A stretch of 50,949 bases of DNA, from NCBI GenBank assembly GCA_945787505.1, contig CALZHC010000005.1, forward strand, positions 1 through 50,949, written 5' to 3'. This document shows positions 40,561 to 48,262 of this stretch, one piece after another. The translations under genes were made by a program, and so were the position numbers. The number at the start of each line of letters is the position of its first letter. Position 1 is the stretch's first letter. This DNA is from an uncultured Alistipes sp. GTDB lineage: Bacteria; Bacteroidota; Bacteroidia; Bacteroidales; UBA932. The notes beneath the pieces were generated by a model that worked only from the letters and a program-made list of their open reading frames with translations, was not told where the DNA came from and did not search any database.

Positions 40561-41580
40561 CTATTTATGTTCCCGAAGGAACTGTTCGAGCGATCTCTCA
40601 AAATAGCCTCTTACCTCTTCTAAAGGAAGGTATATTTTACCTCCTGCTGCTCTTTCATGTCCTCCTCCGTTGAAATATTGTGCGGAGAGTGCATTTACAG
40701 ATACTCCTCCCTTGGAACGCAATGAAACCTTGACATATCCGTCACTTTCAGTGAAAAGGGCGGAAACCTCCACATCCCGTACTGACAGGGGAATGTTCAC
40801 AAAACCCTCTGTGTCTCCCTCTTTGTAATCAAAACTGCGCTTGGTCTGCTGCGATAAAATCATCGAGCACGCATTGATGTGAGGGTGGAAGACCATGCTC
40901 CGGGTAAGCAACTCTCCGAGCATCTTGAGGCGGTTTTCTGAAAAGTGCTTGAAGAGTCTGTCATTCAGTTCTGCCAAATCTATTCCCGAATGTAGCAATT
41001 GTGATGCCATAGTGAATGTGTCGGGAGTGACTGAGTTGCTGAAGTTGTTGGTGTCTGCAAGTATACCGGCTGCCAGCGCAATGTGAGCCTCATGGGGCAG
41101 GGCGCAGATATCTCCATGTGTGAAGGAGGTGTTCATGAGGACTCTCCATAGCAGTTCACAGGTGGCTGATGCGGACGGATCTGAAAATATTAGTGAAAAC
41201 TCCTCTGTAACTGGGTTAAGGTGGTGGTCTATAAGAATTTTCGGAGCTTTGCTCTCCTTTAAGGCCTTCTCCATATCTTCTGTCCTTGAGAGTGAATTGA
41301 AGTCAAGGCAGATTATCAGGTCAGATTCGAAGATGAGCCTATCTGCCCTCTCCCTCTCTTGAGTGTAGAAAAGTATGCTTTTCCTTGGGTCCAGAAAATC
41401 AAGATATGACGGGATTGGTGACGGAAGTACAATGGAACACTCTATGCCTATGCTTTTCAGAAAGCTGGCCATGGCCACTACTGCCCCTGTGGCATCTCCA
41501 TCGGGATGGAAATGGCCCACTGCAAGAACCCTCTTTTTCCCTCTCAGATGCTCTTCAAATCTATCTATATTTTGTTTCAT
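40561..41580 (-). CDS. nrnA: DHH-family phosphoesterase, NrnA-like
   Basis: 339 residues. DHH motifs: VGHFHPDGDATGAVVAM (motif I), CLDFNSLSRT (II), LIDHHLNP (III), AAGILADTNNFSN (IV); the C-terminal DHHA1 domain ends with FNGGGHERAAGGKI. This is the NrnA/oligoribonuclease-pAp phosphatase family, degrading nanoRNA and 3'-phosphoadenosine 5'-phosphate. Expected to be cytoplasmic. First gene of the minus-strand unit; a TAAATTTG -7 element lies at 41608-41615 on the minus strand. Confidence 0.92.
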   Translation of the reverse strand: MKQNIDRFEEHLRGKKRVLAVGHFHPDGDATGAVVAMASFLKSIGIECSIVLPSPIPSYLDFLDPRKSILFYTQERERADRLIFESDLIICLDFNSLSRTEDMEKALKESKAPKILIDHHLNPVTEEFSLIFSDPSASATCELLWRVLMNTSFTHGDICALPHEAHIALAAGILADTNNFSNSVTPDTFTMASQLLHSGIDLAELNDRLFKHFSENRLKMLGELLTRSMVFHPHINACSMILSQQTKRSFDYKEGDTEGFVNIPLSVRDVEVSALFTESDGYVKVSLRSKGGVSVNALSAQYFNGGGHERAAGGKIYLPLEEVRGYFERSLEQFLREHK

Positions 41581-41601
41581 TTGGCGAAAGTGTTACTTTT
41601 G
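41571..41601 (+). promoter_or_regulatory. Promoter of the 41696-43551 operon
   Basis: TTTG at 41571-41574, exactly 19 bases, TACTTTTG at 41594-41601: full consensus. It sits across the first codons of divergent nrnA, giving a leader of about 90 bases before the ATG at 41696. Confidence 0.7.
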
Positions 41602-41695
41602 TAGCTGCAAATTTAAAAATATATTGCAAGTACTGATTATTATTTTTAATTTTGTCCGTGTTTTGTGCGAATTAATATACAAATACAATAAAGAT

Positions 41696-42310
41696 ATGAA
41701 GATTTTCTATAAGGTTATGACCTATTTGGTCTTCCCTGTAATAATTGTAGGTCTGGTATACTTGATCTATGAAAGTGTAATGGAACCTGTAAGGTTTAAC
41801 AAGGAAGTTGAAAGACGTACTGAAGTCAGCATTGACCGTCTTAAGAACATCAGAACTCTGCAGGAGGCGTATAAGTCCAAAACCGGTAGGTATATCTCTA
41901 CCACTGACTCACTTATCGACTTCTACCATAATGGAACCATTACTATTGTGAAGCAGATCGGTTCTATGGATGACTCCATTGCCGTAGCGAGAAAGCTCGT
42001 TAAACGTGAAATCATTGAAGTTGCTGTAAAGGATACCCTTCTAAAAAATAAAGCTCATGTAATCGACTCCATTAAGTATATTCCTTTCTCAGGAGGTCGT
42101 CTGGTTCAGATGGAATCTGTAGTAAAACAGGTTTCAGGTGTTAATATCCCCCTTTTCGAAGCGGTTATACCTTACGATGATCTTCTAATCGGTTTGGAAA
42201 GACAGTTGATCATTAACCTTAAGGCTGAAAAGGAAGATATGGGCAGATATCCCGGTCTGAAGGTTGGCGATATCAACAATCCTAACAATAACGCAGGTAA
42301 CTGGGAATAG
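41696..42310 (+). CDS. Conserved single-pass membrane protein, hypothetical
   Basis: 204 residues: one N-terminal transmembrane segment (YLVFPVIIVGLVYLIYESV), then an extracytoplasmic domain rich in charged helices (FNKEVERRTEVSIDRLKNIRTLQEAYKSKTGRY resembles the start of pilin-like or septum-associated proteins). It ends in a low-complexity NNPNNNAG tail. Family known to me only as a Bacteroidetes hypothetical. The ATG at 41696 is chosen over the longer frame that runs antisense through nrnA. It is followed by the DUF3822 gene (5-base gap). Confidence 0.72.
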   Translation: MKIFYKVMTYLVFPVIIVGLVYLIYESVMEPVRFNKEVERRTEVSIDRLKNIRTLQEAYKSKTGRYISTTDSLIDFYHNGTITIVKQIGSMDDSIAVARKLVKREIIEVAVKDTLLKNKAHVIDSIKYIPFSGGRLVQMESVVKQVSGVNIPLFEAVIPYDDLLIGLERQLIINLKAEKEDMGRYPGLKVGDINNPNNNAGNWE

Positions 42311-42315
42311 TAATA

Positions 42316-42975
42316 ATGTCAGCTGCCTCGAATTACAGATTAACCATTCAAATGGATTTGAGTGGTTTTTCTTTTATAGTATATGACCGTAACGGAACCA
42401 TCGTATATAAGAGCGATGGCTCCGATGCGGATTCGTCATATATGGATGTGCCGTACCACTCTGTAGAGGTCTACTATCCCACCTTGTGCTATACCATGAT
42501 ACCGGTCGATTTCTATTCTCACGAAACTGCCTACTCGTATCTGGAGAGTGTGAGGGAGCTTCCTGCAGATGCTCAGGTGTGTGCACTGGAAATTCCCGGG
42601 CAGAAGATGTTTTTAGTTTATGCAATAGGAAGCGACAATCTTCCTGAACCGCTCCTCAAGAGTACTAAAATAAAGAGGTATCCGCTGGTTTATTCTCTTA
42701 TTGATTCGATCCAGACGATAGAGGGAAACAATAAGATCATTCTGGCAAGAAGTGAAGGAATTGTCCATATTGTGGCTGCTGAAAGGGGACGATTCCTCTT
42801 TGCTAACAGTTTTCCGGCTGAGGATGACATTACGGCTCTCTATTTTATTACATCTGTTGCACATCAGGTCATGTTCAATCCGGAATTGACATCAGTATAT
42901 ATAAAAGGTACAGTCACTGACGCCTTTTGTTCCACTTTGGAAAACTACTTTAACAAAGTAGGATTTGTAAAATAA
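42316..42975 (+). CDS. DUF3822 family protein
   Basis: 219 residues. YRLTIQMDLSGFSFIVYD at the N-terminus, YYPTLCYTMIPVDFYS and the central LVYSLIDSIQ block match the DUF3822 pattern found next to rsmD in Bacteroidetes. The fold is thought to be ASKHA-like but no function is established. It sits between the membrane protein gene and rsmD (15-base gap), a common neighbourhood. Confidence 0.8.
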   Translation: MSAASNYRLTIQMDLSGFSFIVYDRNGTIVYKSDGSDADSSYMDVPYHSVEVYYPTLCYTMIPVDFYSHETAYSYLESVRELPADAQVCALEIPGQKMFLVYAIGSDNLPEPLLKSTKIKRYPLVYSLIDSIQTIEGNNKIILARSEGIVHIVAAERGRFLFANSFPAEDDITALYFITSVAHQVMFNPELTSVYIKGTVTDAFCSTLENYFNKVGFVK

Positions 42976-42990
42976 TAAAGCTATTAGAAA

Positions 42991-43551
42991 ATGAGAATAA
43001 TAGGAGGCAGACTAAAGGGAAGGAACATAGTGCCGCCCACAGGCCTGAAGGCGCGGCCTACAACAGATTTTGCAAAAGAGGGCTTGTTCAATACCCTTGA
43101 CAATGAGTTTGATTTTTCCCAGTGCCGTATTTTAGATCTCTTTTCAGGAACTGGCAGCATCTCTTATGAATTTGCTTCCAGAGGAGCAATGGACATCTAT
43201 TCCGTGGAGATGAATCCGCTTCACTCCACATACATAAAGAAGAATGCAGCTGCTTTGGGGCTAAAGGGTATTCAGGTGGTACGCCACAATGTCTTTGACT
43301 TCCTCGAGATATGCAAAATAGATTTTGATATTATTTTTGCAGACCCACCATATGCAATCGAAGGGCTGGACGGAATACCTGACAGAATCTTTTCGGTAAG
43401 GATTCCATCATCTGAGGGTGGCAGCTCATCAATTTTGCGTGAAGGAGGGCTATTTATTCTTGAGCATCCTTCTGATTATTCGTTTGTTGAGCATCCACAT
43501 TTCATAAAAGAGAAGAAATACGGCAATGTACACTTCTCCTTCTTCAGGTAA
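42991..43551 (+). CDS. rsmD: 16S rRNA (guanine966-N2)-methyltransferase
   Basis: 186 residues. MRIIGGRLKGRNIVPP and RPTTDFAKEGLFNTL are the RsmD N-terminal signature; LDLFSGTGSISYEFASRGA is the SAM-binding motif and FADPPYAIEG the catalytic DPPY motif. Methylates G966 of 16S rRNA during 30S assembly. Last gene of the operon. Confidence 0.95.
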   Translation: MRIIGGRLKGRNIVPPTGLKARPTTDFAKEGLFNTLDNEFDFSQCRILDLFSGTGSISYEFASRGAMDIYSVEMNPLHSTYIKKNAAALGLKGIQVVRHNVFDFLEICKIDFDIIFADPPYAIEGLDGIPDRIFSVRIPSSEGGSSSILREGGLFILEHPSDYSFVEHPHFIKEKKYGNVHFSFFR

Positions 43552-43577
43552 TTTTTTCAAAAAAAGTGAATAAAAAA

Positions 43578-43608
43578 TTTGCAGATTGAGAAAAAAGCCC
43601 TATATTTG
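43578..43608 (+). promoter_or_regulatory. Promoter of tRNA-Asp
   Basis: TTTG at 43578-43581, 19 bases, TATATTTG at 43601-43608: a perfect Bacteroidetes consensus. Confidence 0.85.
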
Positions 43609-43634
43609 CACTCGCAATTGAGAACTAAATACGA

Positions 43635-43708
43635 GGTGCGGTAGTTCAGCTGGTTAGAATACCGGCCTGTCACGCCGGGGGTCGCGGGTTCGAGTCCCGT
43701 CCGCACCG
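43635..43708 (+). tRNA. tRNA-Asp (anticodon GTC)
   Basis: 74-base cloverleaf: GGTGCGG (43635-43641) pairs with CCGCACC (43701-43707), discriminator G; anticodon stem CCGGC/GCCGG with loop CTGTCAC gives GTC. CCA is not encoded. Confidence 0.95.
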
Positions 43709-43712
43709 CAAG

Positions 43713-43741
43713 AGCTCTCCCAATCGGGAGGGCTTTTTTAT
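43713..43741 (+). terminator. Terminator of tRNA-Asp
   Basis: AGCTCTCCC (43713-43721) pairs with GGGAGGGCT (43726-43734), loop AATC, then a T run. Confidence 0.85.
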
Positions 43742-43782
43742 TTACTGACATTCAGACAATTTAGACTTTTTTATTGGATGTA

Positions 43783-43813
43783 TTGTACTTTTTCGAGATT
43801 TAATGTAAATTTG
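43783..43813 (+). promoter_or_regulatory. Promoter of the HD hydrolase gene
   Basis: TTG at 43783-43785, 20-base spacer, TAAATTTG at 43806-43813, 16 bases before the ATG. Confidence 0.65.
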
Positions 43814-43829
43814 TAAAAATGTTGTGTTT

Positions 43830-44273
43830 ATGGAAGAACTCTTATCAAAGGCAATCACTATTGCTCTCAAGGCGCACGAGGGACAGGTAGATAAAGCCGG
43901 CAGACCTTATGCCAGTCACATTATGCGTGTTACAGAAATGTGTAATACACTTGACGAGAAGATTACAGGGGCACTTCATGACATTGTAGAGGATACACAA
44001 TGGACATTTGAAATGCTTTATGATGAGGGTTTCCCAAAGCATATTGTTGATGCTGTAGAATGTCTCACCAGAAGGGAAGGGGAGGATTATTTCGATTATA
44101 TATCGAGAGTAAAGGAAAATGAATTGGCATCGCGTGTAAAGATCAATGATCTGAATGACAATATGGATCCACGCAGGTGTGAAGAACTTTCCGATCTGAA
44201 TATCGAAAGACTTTCCCGATATCAGAAAGCTAAGCAGGAACTTGTGGATGCTTTATCGAAACGCAAATGTTAA
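43830..44273 (+). CDS. Small HD-domain hydrolase, (p)ppGpp-hydrolase-like
   Basis: 147 residues comprising a single HD domain. ALKAHEGQVDKAGRPYASHIMRV and TGALHDIVEDT give the metal-binding H...HD...ED set seen in the hydrolase half of SpoT and in small alarmone hydrolases. The synthetase, TGS and ACT domains of RelA/SpoT are missing. A phosphohydrolase acting on ppGpp or another nucleotide is inferred. ATG at 43830 is used; a GTG two codons upstream is possible but less likely given the promoter. Confidence 0.82.
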   Translation: MEELLSKAITIALKAHEGQVDKAGRPYASHIMRVTEMCNTLDEKITGALHDIVEDTQWTFEMLYDEGFPKHIVDAVECLTRREGEDYFDYISRVKENELASRVKINDLNDNMDPRRCEELSDLNIERLSRYQKAKQELVDALSKRKC

Positions 44274-44275
44274 AC

Positions 44276-44283
44276 TAATTTTG
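44276..44283 (+). promoter_or_regulatory. -7-like element before lipoprotein gene
   Basis: TAATTTTG matches TAnnTTTG, 11 bases before the ATG at 44295; no -33 partner is visible. Confidence 0.3.
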
Positions 44284-44294
44284 ATAAGTGTAAA

Positions 44295-45428
44295 ATGATG
44301 AAACGTACCTTACTTATTGCAACGCTTATTGCGATGCTTTTAGGCTCCTGCAAGAAACAGGGTCCTAATGATGAACCCGGATTGCCGGATAAACCTGGAA
44401 ATGAAGATACTCTTAGAGTCTCTTTGGCTTTGGAAATAGACACTGTAGGAGAAAAGATTGTCTCTTTCTCTGTCATTACTGACCAGTCTCCTGTGGAAGT
44501 TGTCTACATTGCCTCCGTTGCTGAACTTAGTGACCCAGCAGAGGAACTTTTCCTGAGATCCGATGTTTCGAGGGAGATTATTTCAGAAAAGGCAGCCGAG
44601 TTTACAATAGATGAATTGTTGATGGATACTCCTTACCATCTTTATGCTGCTGTAAAGTATCAGGATGTTTACAGCAGTGTAAAAAGTGTTGATTTCACGA
44701 CTCTGCCAAATCAGGCCGAAGTCGGTGAATTGTCCATTAAGGTACTAGAAGTGACAGACCACTCCTACAAGTTCGAATTTTCCACACGTGATGATCAATA
44801 TTACAGGTGGATTACTGAATCACAGCTTCTAATAAACAGCCAAAGTAAAGATCCTTATGATTACGTATGTGAATTCGGTATTCCCAGTCAGGGTCCTATT
44901 ACTGTTGATTGGGTCAACGGAGAGTGGTTTTATGGCCCTTCAGGCCCTATCAAACAGGCAGATGTAGGTCCTGATCAGGATTATGTGATTTATGCTATTA
45001 GATGGGATTTCGATATGGGATATCCTCTTGGTGATGTCATTGTTGCTACCTTGCATACAGAAAAGGCTAAAGAGGGGGTAGGTGCTGTAGATGTGGAACT
45101 GTTGGATGTGAAGGCTGCTGAGGTTAAGGTCAAGTTCACCCCCAGTGACGAAATTGAAAATTACATGTCCATTGTTCTTCCCATTGCTGATGTAGAGGAT
45201 GCTGATAATGAATATGGAGGAGACTCATTCCTTATCAATGTAATTGAATATGCTGAAACTCAGTGGTATTGTTCACGCAAGGAGGGTATTGTAGAGATGT
45301 CCTTCACTTATGTGACAGGAACATTCCAAGATTTCTATGTCAATGAGGAGTATGTGATTCTGACTCTTGCGTATGACAAGGATGGAGGCAAGCAGATTAT
45401 CAGGACTCATTTCATACCCTTGGAATAA
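44295..45428 (+). CDS. Lipoprotein of unknown function
   Basis: 377 residues (ATG at 44298 equally possible). Lipobox LLGSC near residue 19, then a Pro/Gly/Asp-rich spacer (GPNDEPGLPDKPGNEDT) and strand-rich domains of about 90-100 residues that look Ig- or fibronectin III-like (LYAAVKYQDVYSSVKSVDFTTL closes the first; YAIRWDFDMGYPLGDVIVATLHT the second). No enzyme motif. The next gene encodes a lipoprotein of similar architecture 33 bases downstream, so they may act together at the cell surface. Confidence 0.75.
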   Translation: MMKRTLLIATLIAMLLGSCKKQGPNDEPGLPDKPGNEDTLRVSLALEIDTVGEKIVSFSVITDQSPVEVVYIASVAELSDPAEELFLRSDVSREIISEKAAEFTIDELLMDTPYHLYAAVKYQDVYSSVKSVDFTTLPNQAEVGELSIKVLEVTDHSYKFEFSTRDDQYYRWITESQLLINSQSKDPYDYVCEFGIPSQGPITVDWVNGEWFYGPSGPIKQADVGPDQDYVIYAIRWDFDMGYPLGDVIVATLHTEKAKEGVGAVDVELLDVKAAEVKVKFTPSDEIENYMSIVLPIADVEDADNEYGGDSFLINVIEYAETQWYCSRKEGIVEMSFTYVTGTFQDFYVNEEYVILTLAYDKDGGKQIIRTHFIPLE

Positions 45429-45461
45429 CGATTGTAAATATTTTTCTAACCAAATATCATT

Positions 45462-46883
45462 ATGAAACTAAATTACTTTAAGCCGGCTATTTCGGCACTT
45501 TGTATCTATGCAGCAATTTTCGGAATTGTAGCATGTAACCCTACTGAAAAACCGGGACCGGGACCAGAGCCTGAACCGGAGCCAGAACCAGAACCTACTC
45601 CTACCGAACAGGTGGATGTACTAATAGGTGTTGAAGAGGCTACACCGACCTATGTGAAGTTCGTAGGATCATACATAACCAAGGATGTTGAGCTTAACAA
45701 CCCTAAGATCTATATCTATTTCGCACAGGGAGAATCTGTTGAAATAGCTACAGCCAATTCTGTAGCAGTTTCGAAAATTGAATCAGACTCGACATTTTCA
45801 GTAGTGTTGAACAGTTTGTTGTTCGATACTGATTATACTGCACTTCCTGTTCTTAGGGATGGTGACAAAGAATATGTTGCTTCAAACAAAAATTCTTTCA
45901 AAACCACTCTGCCTCAGGCTCAGATTAATGGTGTGAAGGATATCTCTTACACAAATGCAACTCTTGAAGGTGAAGCTGTGGCTGTTTCAGGAGTAGAATT
46001 GGGTGTACAGGTCTCAAGTAATTCTGATTTCAGCAATGCTGTTGAAGCCAAGTTCAGTGTATCTGAAGGTCTTTTCAGTGTGAAGGTAGACGGACTCAAG
46101 GACGGTGCTAAGCAGTACTGCCGCATTTATGCTAAACAGAACGGTCGTGCTGACTGGTATGGTACTGAAGTTTTCAATTTCGAGACTAAGGTACTTCCCG
46201 AAGGTATGAAACCTTATGTTGATGCTGATGGAGTGGACCATGGCTTCGGAGTGGAGGTTGACGGTGTTATATGGGCTCCTGTAAACTGCGGATATAGCTC
46301 TGCTAATCCTTACGGTCTGTACTATCAGTGGGGTCGTAAGTACGGTCAGGGATATGACGGAGAATCTAATGCGCCTACATTCCTTGATGGTCCCGTTTCC
46401 AATTCAGATGGTAACAGTGAAGCTAATAAGGGTAATTTCTACAAAGCTAATGAAGATCCCTATGACTGGAATAATTCTCCTGATGCCTCCCTTTGGAATG
46501 CAGGTACAGAAGAGGCTCCTGTAAAAGCTGCAAATGACCCTTGTCCTGAAGGATGGCGTGTCCCTACTTCTAAGGAAATGAAGCTCCTCACTCCCAAATT
46601 GAACTATCAGGCTCCTGTAGAAGTTGATGGTATCAACTATGGCGAGTTCGGTGGATCATATACTTTGGATGAAGCTCCTGCAAAAGTAGTTCTCCCTATG
46701 GGCGGATATCGTGATTTCACAGGTGCTGCTTATGACCAGAACTATGGTGGAATGTATTGGTCATCAACCATACAGCAGGAAAAGGTAAATCCTGACTATT
46801 TCTTCTTCGGAAATAGCTATATCGGTATTGCGACATATCTTGGAAGAGCAGCTGCACTTCCTGTTCGTTGCGTAAAAGAGTAA
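45462..46883 (+). CDS. Surface lipoprotein with FISUMP-type C-terminal domain
   Basis: 473 residues. Signal peptide with a Cys at about residue 25 (GIVACN), then a Pro-Glu linker (PGPGPEPEPE... about residues 31-47), two strand-rich domains, and from ~255 the FISUMP domain: VDGVIWAPVNCGYSSANPYGLYYQWGRKYGQ, NDPCPEGWRVPTSKEMKLL, YWSSTIQ and the terminal AALPVRCVKE. Such proteins are abundant and paralogous in Bacteroidales; functions are mostly unknown, with adhesion or fimbria-tip roles proposed for some. Terminator follows. Confidence 0.82.
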   Translation: MKLNYFKPAISALCIYAAIFGIVACNPTEKPGPGPEPEPEPEPEPTPTEQVDVLIGVEEATPTYVKFVGSYITKDVELNNPKIYIYFAQGESVEIATANSVAVSKIESDSTFSVVLNSLLFDTDYTALPVLRDGDKEYVASNKNSFKTTLPQAQINGVKDISYTNATLEGEAVAVSGVELGVQVSSNSDFSNAVEAKFSVSEGLFSVKVDGLKDGAKQYCRIYAKQNGRADWYGTEVFNFETKVLPEGMKPYVDADGVDHGFGVEVDGVIWAPVNCGYSSANPYGLYYQWGRKYGQGYDGESNAPTFLDGPVSNSDGNSEANKGNFYKANEDPYDWNNSPDASLWNAGTEEAPVKAANDPCPEGWRVPTSKEMKLLTPKLNYQAPVEVDGINYGEFGGSYTLDEAPAKVVLPMGGYRDFTGAAYDQNYGGMYWSSTIQQEKVNPDYFFFGNSYIGIATYLGRAAALPVRCVKE

Positions 46884-46910
46884 GCTGATCAATCCCATAA
46901 TATAATGATA

Positions 46911-46940
46911 AGAGGCTGGCCTAAAAGGTCAGCCTCTGTT
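46911..46940 (+). terminator. Terminator after the lipoprotein pair
   Basis: 11-bp stem (46911-46921 with 46927-46937, one G-T pair), loop TAAAA, followed by GTTATATT. Arms nearly match the terminator at 27879. Confidence 0.7.
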
Positions 46941-46984
46941 ATATTTGCGGGAAGGTGGAGCCCGATGATATTTTGTCTCTACTG

Positions 46985-47524
46985 TTAGTAGTTTTCGAGA
47001 TGAATTTCGAAATATGCCTTAGGATGGTTGCATACAGGGCAGATTTCGGGAGCCTCTGTTCCTACTACAATGTGTCCGCAGTTGCGGCATTCCCATACCT
47101 TTACTTCTGATTTTGCAAAAACCTCAGCGAGTTCTACATTCTTCAGAAGAGCACGATAGCGTTCTTCGTGGTGCTTTTCGATAGCTGCTACCATTCTGAA
47201 TCGTGCAGCCAATTCGGGGAAGCCCTCTTCTTCAGCTGTTTTGGCAAATCCATCATACATATCTGTCCATTCGTAGTTTTCGCCTTCTGCTGCGCTGCAG
47301 AGGTTCTGTGCAGTGTCACCGATTCCGTTAAGTTCCTTGAACCAGAGTTTTGCATGTTCCTTTTCGTTGTCTGCTGTCTTGAGGAAAAGAGCTGCAATCT
47401 GTTCAAATCCTTGTTTCTTGGCTACTGAAGCAAAGTAGGTATATTTGTTCCTTGCTTCTGATTCTCCAGCAAATGCTGCCTGGAGATTTTTTTCTGTTTG
47501 TGTTCCTGAGTACTTTGTTTTCAT
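46985..47524 (-). CDS. rbr: Rubrerythrin
   Basis: 179 residues. N-terminal ferritin-like diiron domain with the ligand motifs [24 protein letters not shown] and [11 protein letters not shown]-terminal rubredoxin-like domain with [11 protein letters not shown] and [11 protein letters not shown] (two CxxC pairs). Cytoplasmic NADH-linked peroxide reductase, typical of anaerobes coping with oxygen. Transcribed alone from the promoter at 47550; converges with the lipoprotein pair. Confidence 0.95.
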   Translation of the reverse strand: MKTKYSGTQTEKNLQAAFAGESEARNKYTYFASVAKKQGFEQIAALFLKTADNEKEHAKLWFKELNGIGDTAQNLCSAAEGENYEWTDMYDGFAKTAEEEGFPELAARFRMVAAIEKHHEERYRALLKNVELAEVFAKSEVKVWECRNCGHIVVGTEAPEICPVCNHPKAYFEIHLENY

Positions 47525-47549
47525 GATATAATTGTTATTAAATTTTTGA

Positions 47550-47581
47550 CAAATATAAGGATAGATGTTCTATTTTTCAAA
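47550..47581 (-). promoter_or_regulatory. Promoter of rubrerythrin
   Basis: On the minus strand TTTG (47581 to 47578), 20 bases, TATATTTG (47557 to 47550). A CTATTT-TTC-AAATAG inverted repeat (47570-47584) covers the -33 element and could be an operator. Confidence 0.65.
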
Positions 47582-47674
47582 TAGATATTATGTATATTAT
47601 TATTGATTGAATCGATATTAACTCTATATGCAAGTGTGGCTTGCTTTTTGCTTCATGTAAAAGGTTGCTTATAA

Positions 47675-48100
47675 ATGGTTGAAATGAGATTATCTTTAAC
47701 ATTGTTGCTTCTGGTCTGTCCCTTCGGGCTTAAGGGGGGCGCTGCAGCTGCGTCATATCCTTTAGATGATAATGAGAAAATAGATCTCTATAGCATTGTA
47801 AAGTATATTGAAAAGGGTGATATAGAGGCTATTTCTTCATGGTTTTCGGATAACATGCTTGTCGCCATCATGGGAGACAGCACTACTTGCAGTAAGGGAC
47901 AGGCGAGGCAAATTATAAAGGCATTTCTCAAAAAGTATACCCCACAGTCTTTTGAACTGCTCTATTCCAGCAGTTCGTATCCTATTCATTATCTGGTATG
48001 CCGTATGGAGAGCAACGGATCAGTTTTTTCAATTACATATACGTTGCAGAGTAGTGACTCCAACTGTTATGTTGAACAGATTCGTATCGATAAGGAGTAA
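47675..48100 (+). CDS. DUF4783 family secreted protein
   Basis: 141 residues (138 from the ATG at 47684). N-terminal signal-like hydrophobic stretch LSLTLLLLVCPFG, then the DUF4783 pattern: YIEKGDIEAISSWFSDNMLVAIMGDSTTCSKGQARQIIKAFLKKYTPQSFELLYSS. The fold is NTF2-like in this family; function unknown. It appears monocistronic. Confidence 0.78.
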   Translation: MVEMRLSLTLLLLVCPFGLKGGAAAASYPLDDNEKIDLYSIVKYIEKGDIEAISSWFSDNMLVAIMGDSTTCSKGQARQIIKAFLKKYTPQSFELLYSSSSYPIHYLVCRMESNGSVFSITYTLQSSDSNCYVEQIRIDKE

Positions 48101-48142
48101 TATCTGCCATAAATCGATGGTATAATCATCTTATTTGCAAGG

Positions 48143-48169
48143 TTGTCTATTCAAAATTATCTATATTTG
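48143..48169 (+). promoter_or_regulatory. Putative promoter of the type I R-M locus
   Basis: TATATTTG at 48162-48169 fits the -7 consensus; TTG at 48143-48145 gives a short 16-base spacer. Confidence 0.45.
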
Positions 48170-48190
48170 CATAGACTAAATATAATCTAA

Positions 48191-48262
48191 ATGGATTCTA
48201 TTTTGTCTTCACAGAAGGGCTGTAATCTCGCCCCGGAACAATATAGAAGAAATGCAATATGA
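48191..48262 (+). CDS. Possible 23-residue leader peptide coupled to hsdM
   Basis: An ATG at 48191, 22 bases after the -7 element, opens 23 codons (MDSILSSQKGCNLAPEQYRR, then NAI) and the TGA overlaps the hsdM ATG by ATGA. This layout permits translational coupling, but a short frame can arise by chance and the peptide matches no family I know. Confidence 0.3.
   Translation: MDSILSSQKGCNLAPEQYRRNAI

Noticed and set aside
41375..41695. Upstream extension of the 41696 membrane protein
   Set aside because: It runs antisense through nrnA and over the promoter at 41571-41601; the hydrophobic N-terminus starts at 41696.
45546..45604. Repeated GAR/CCG-type codons as a tandem DNA repeat
   Set aside because: This is the Pro-Glu linker of the FISUMP lipoprotein, coded in frame; it may vary in length but is not a separate element.
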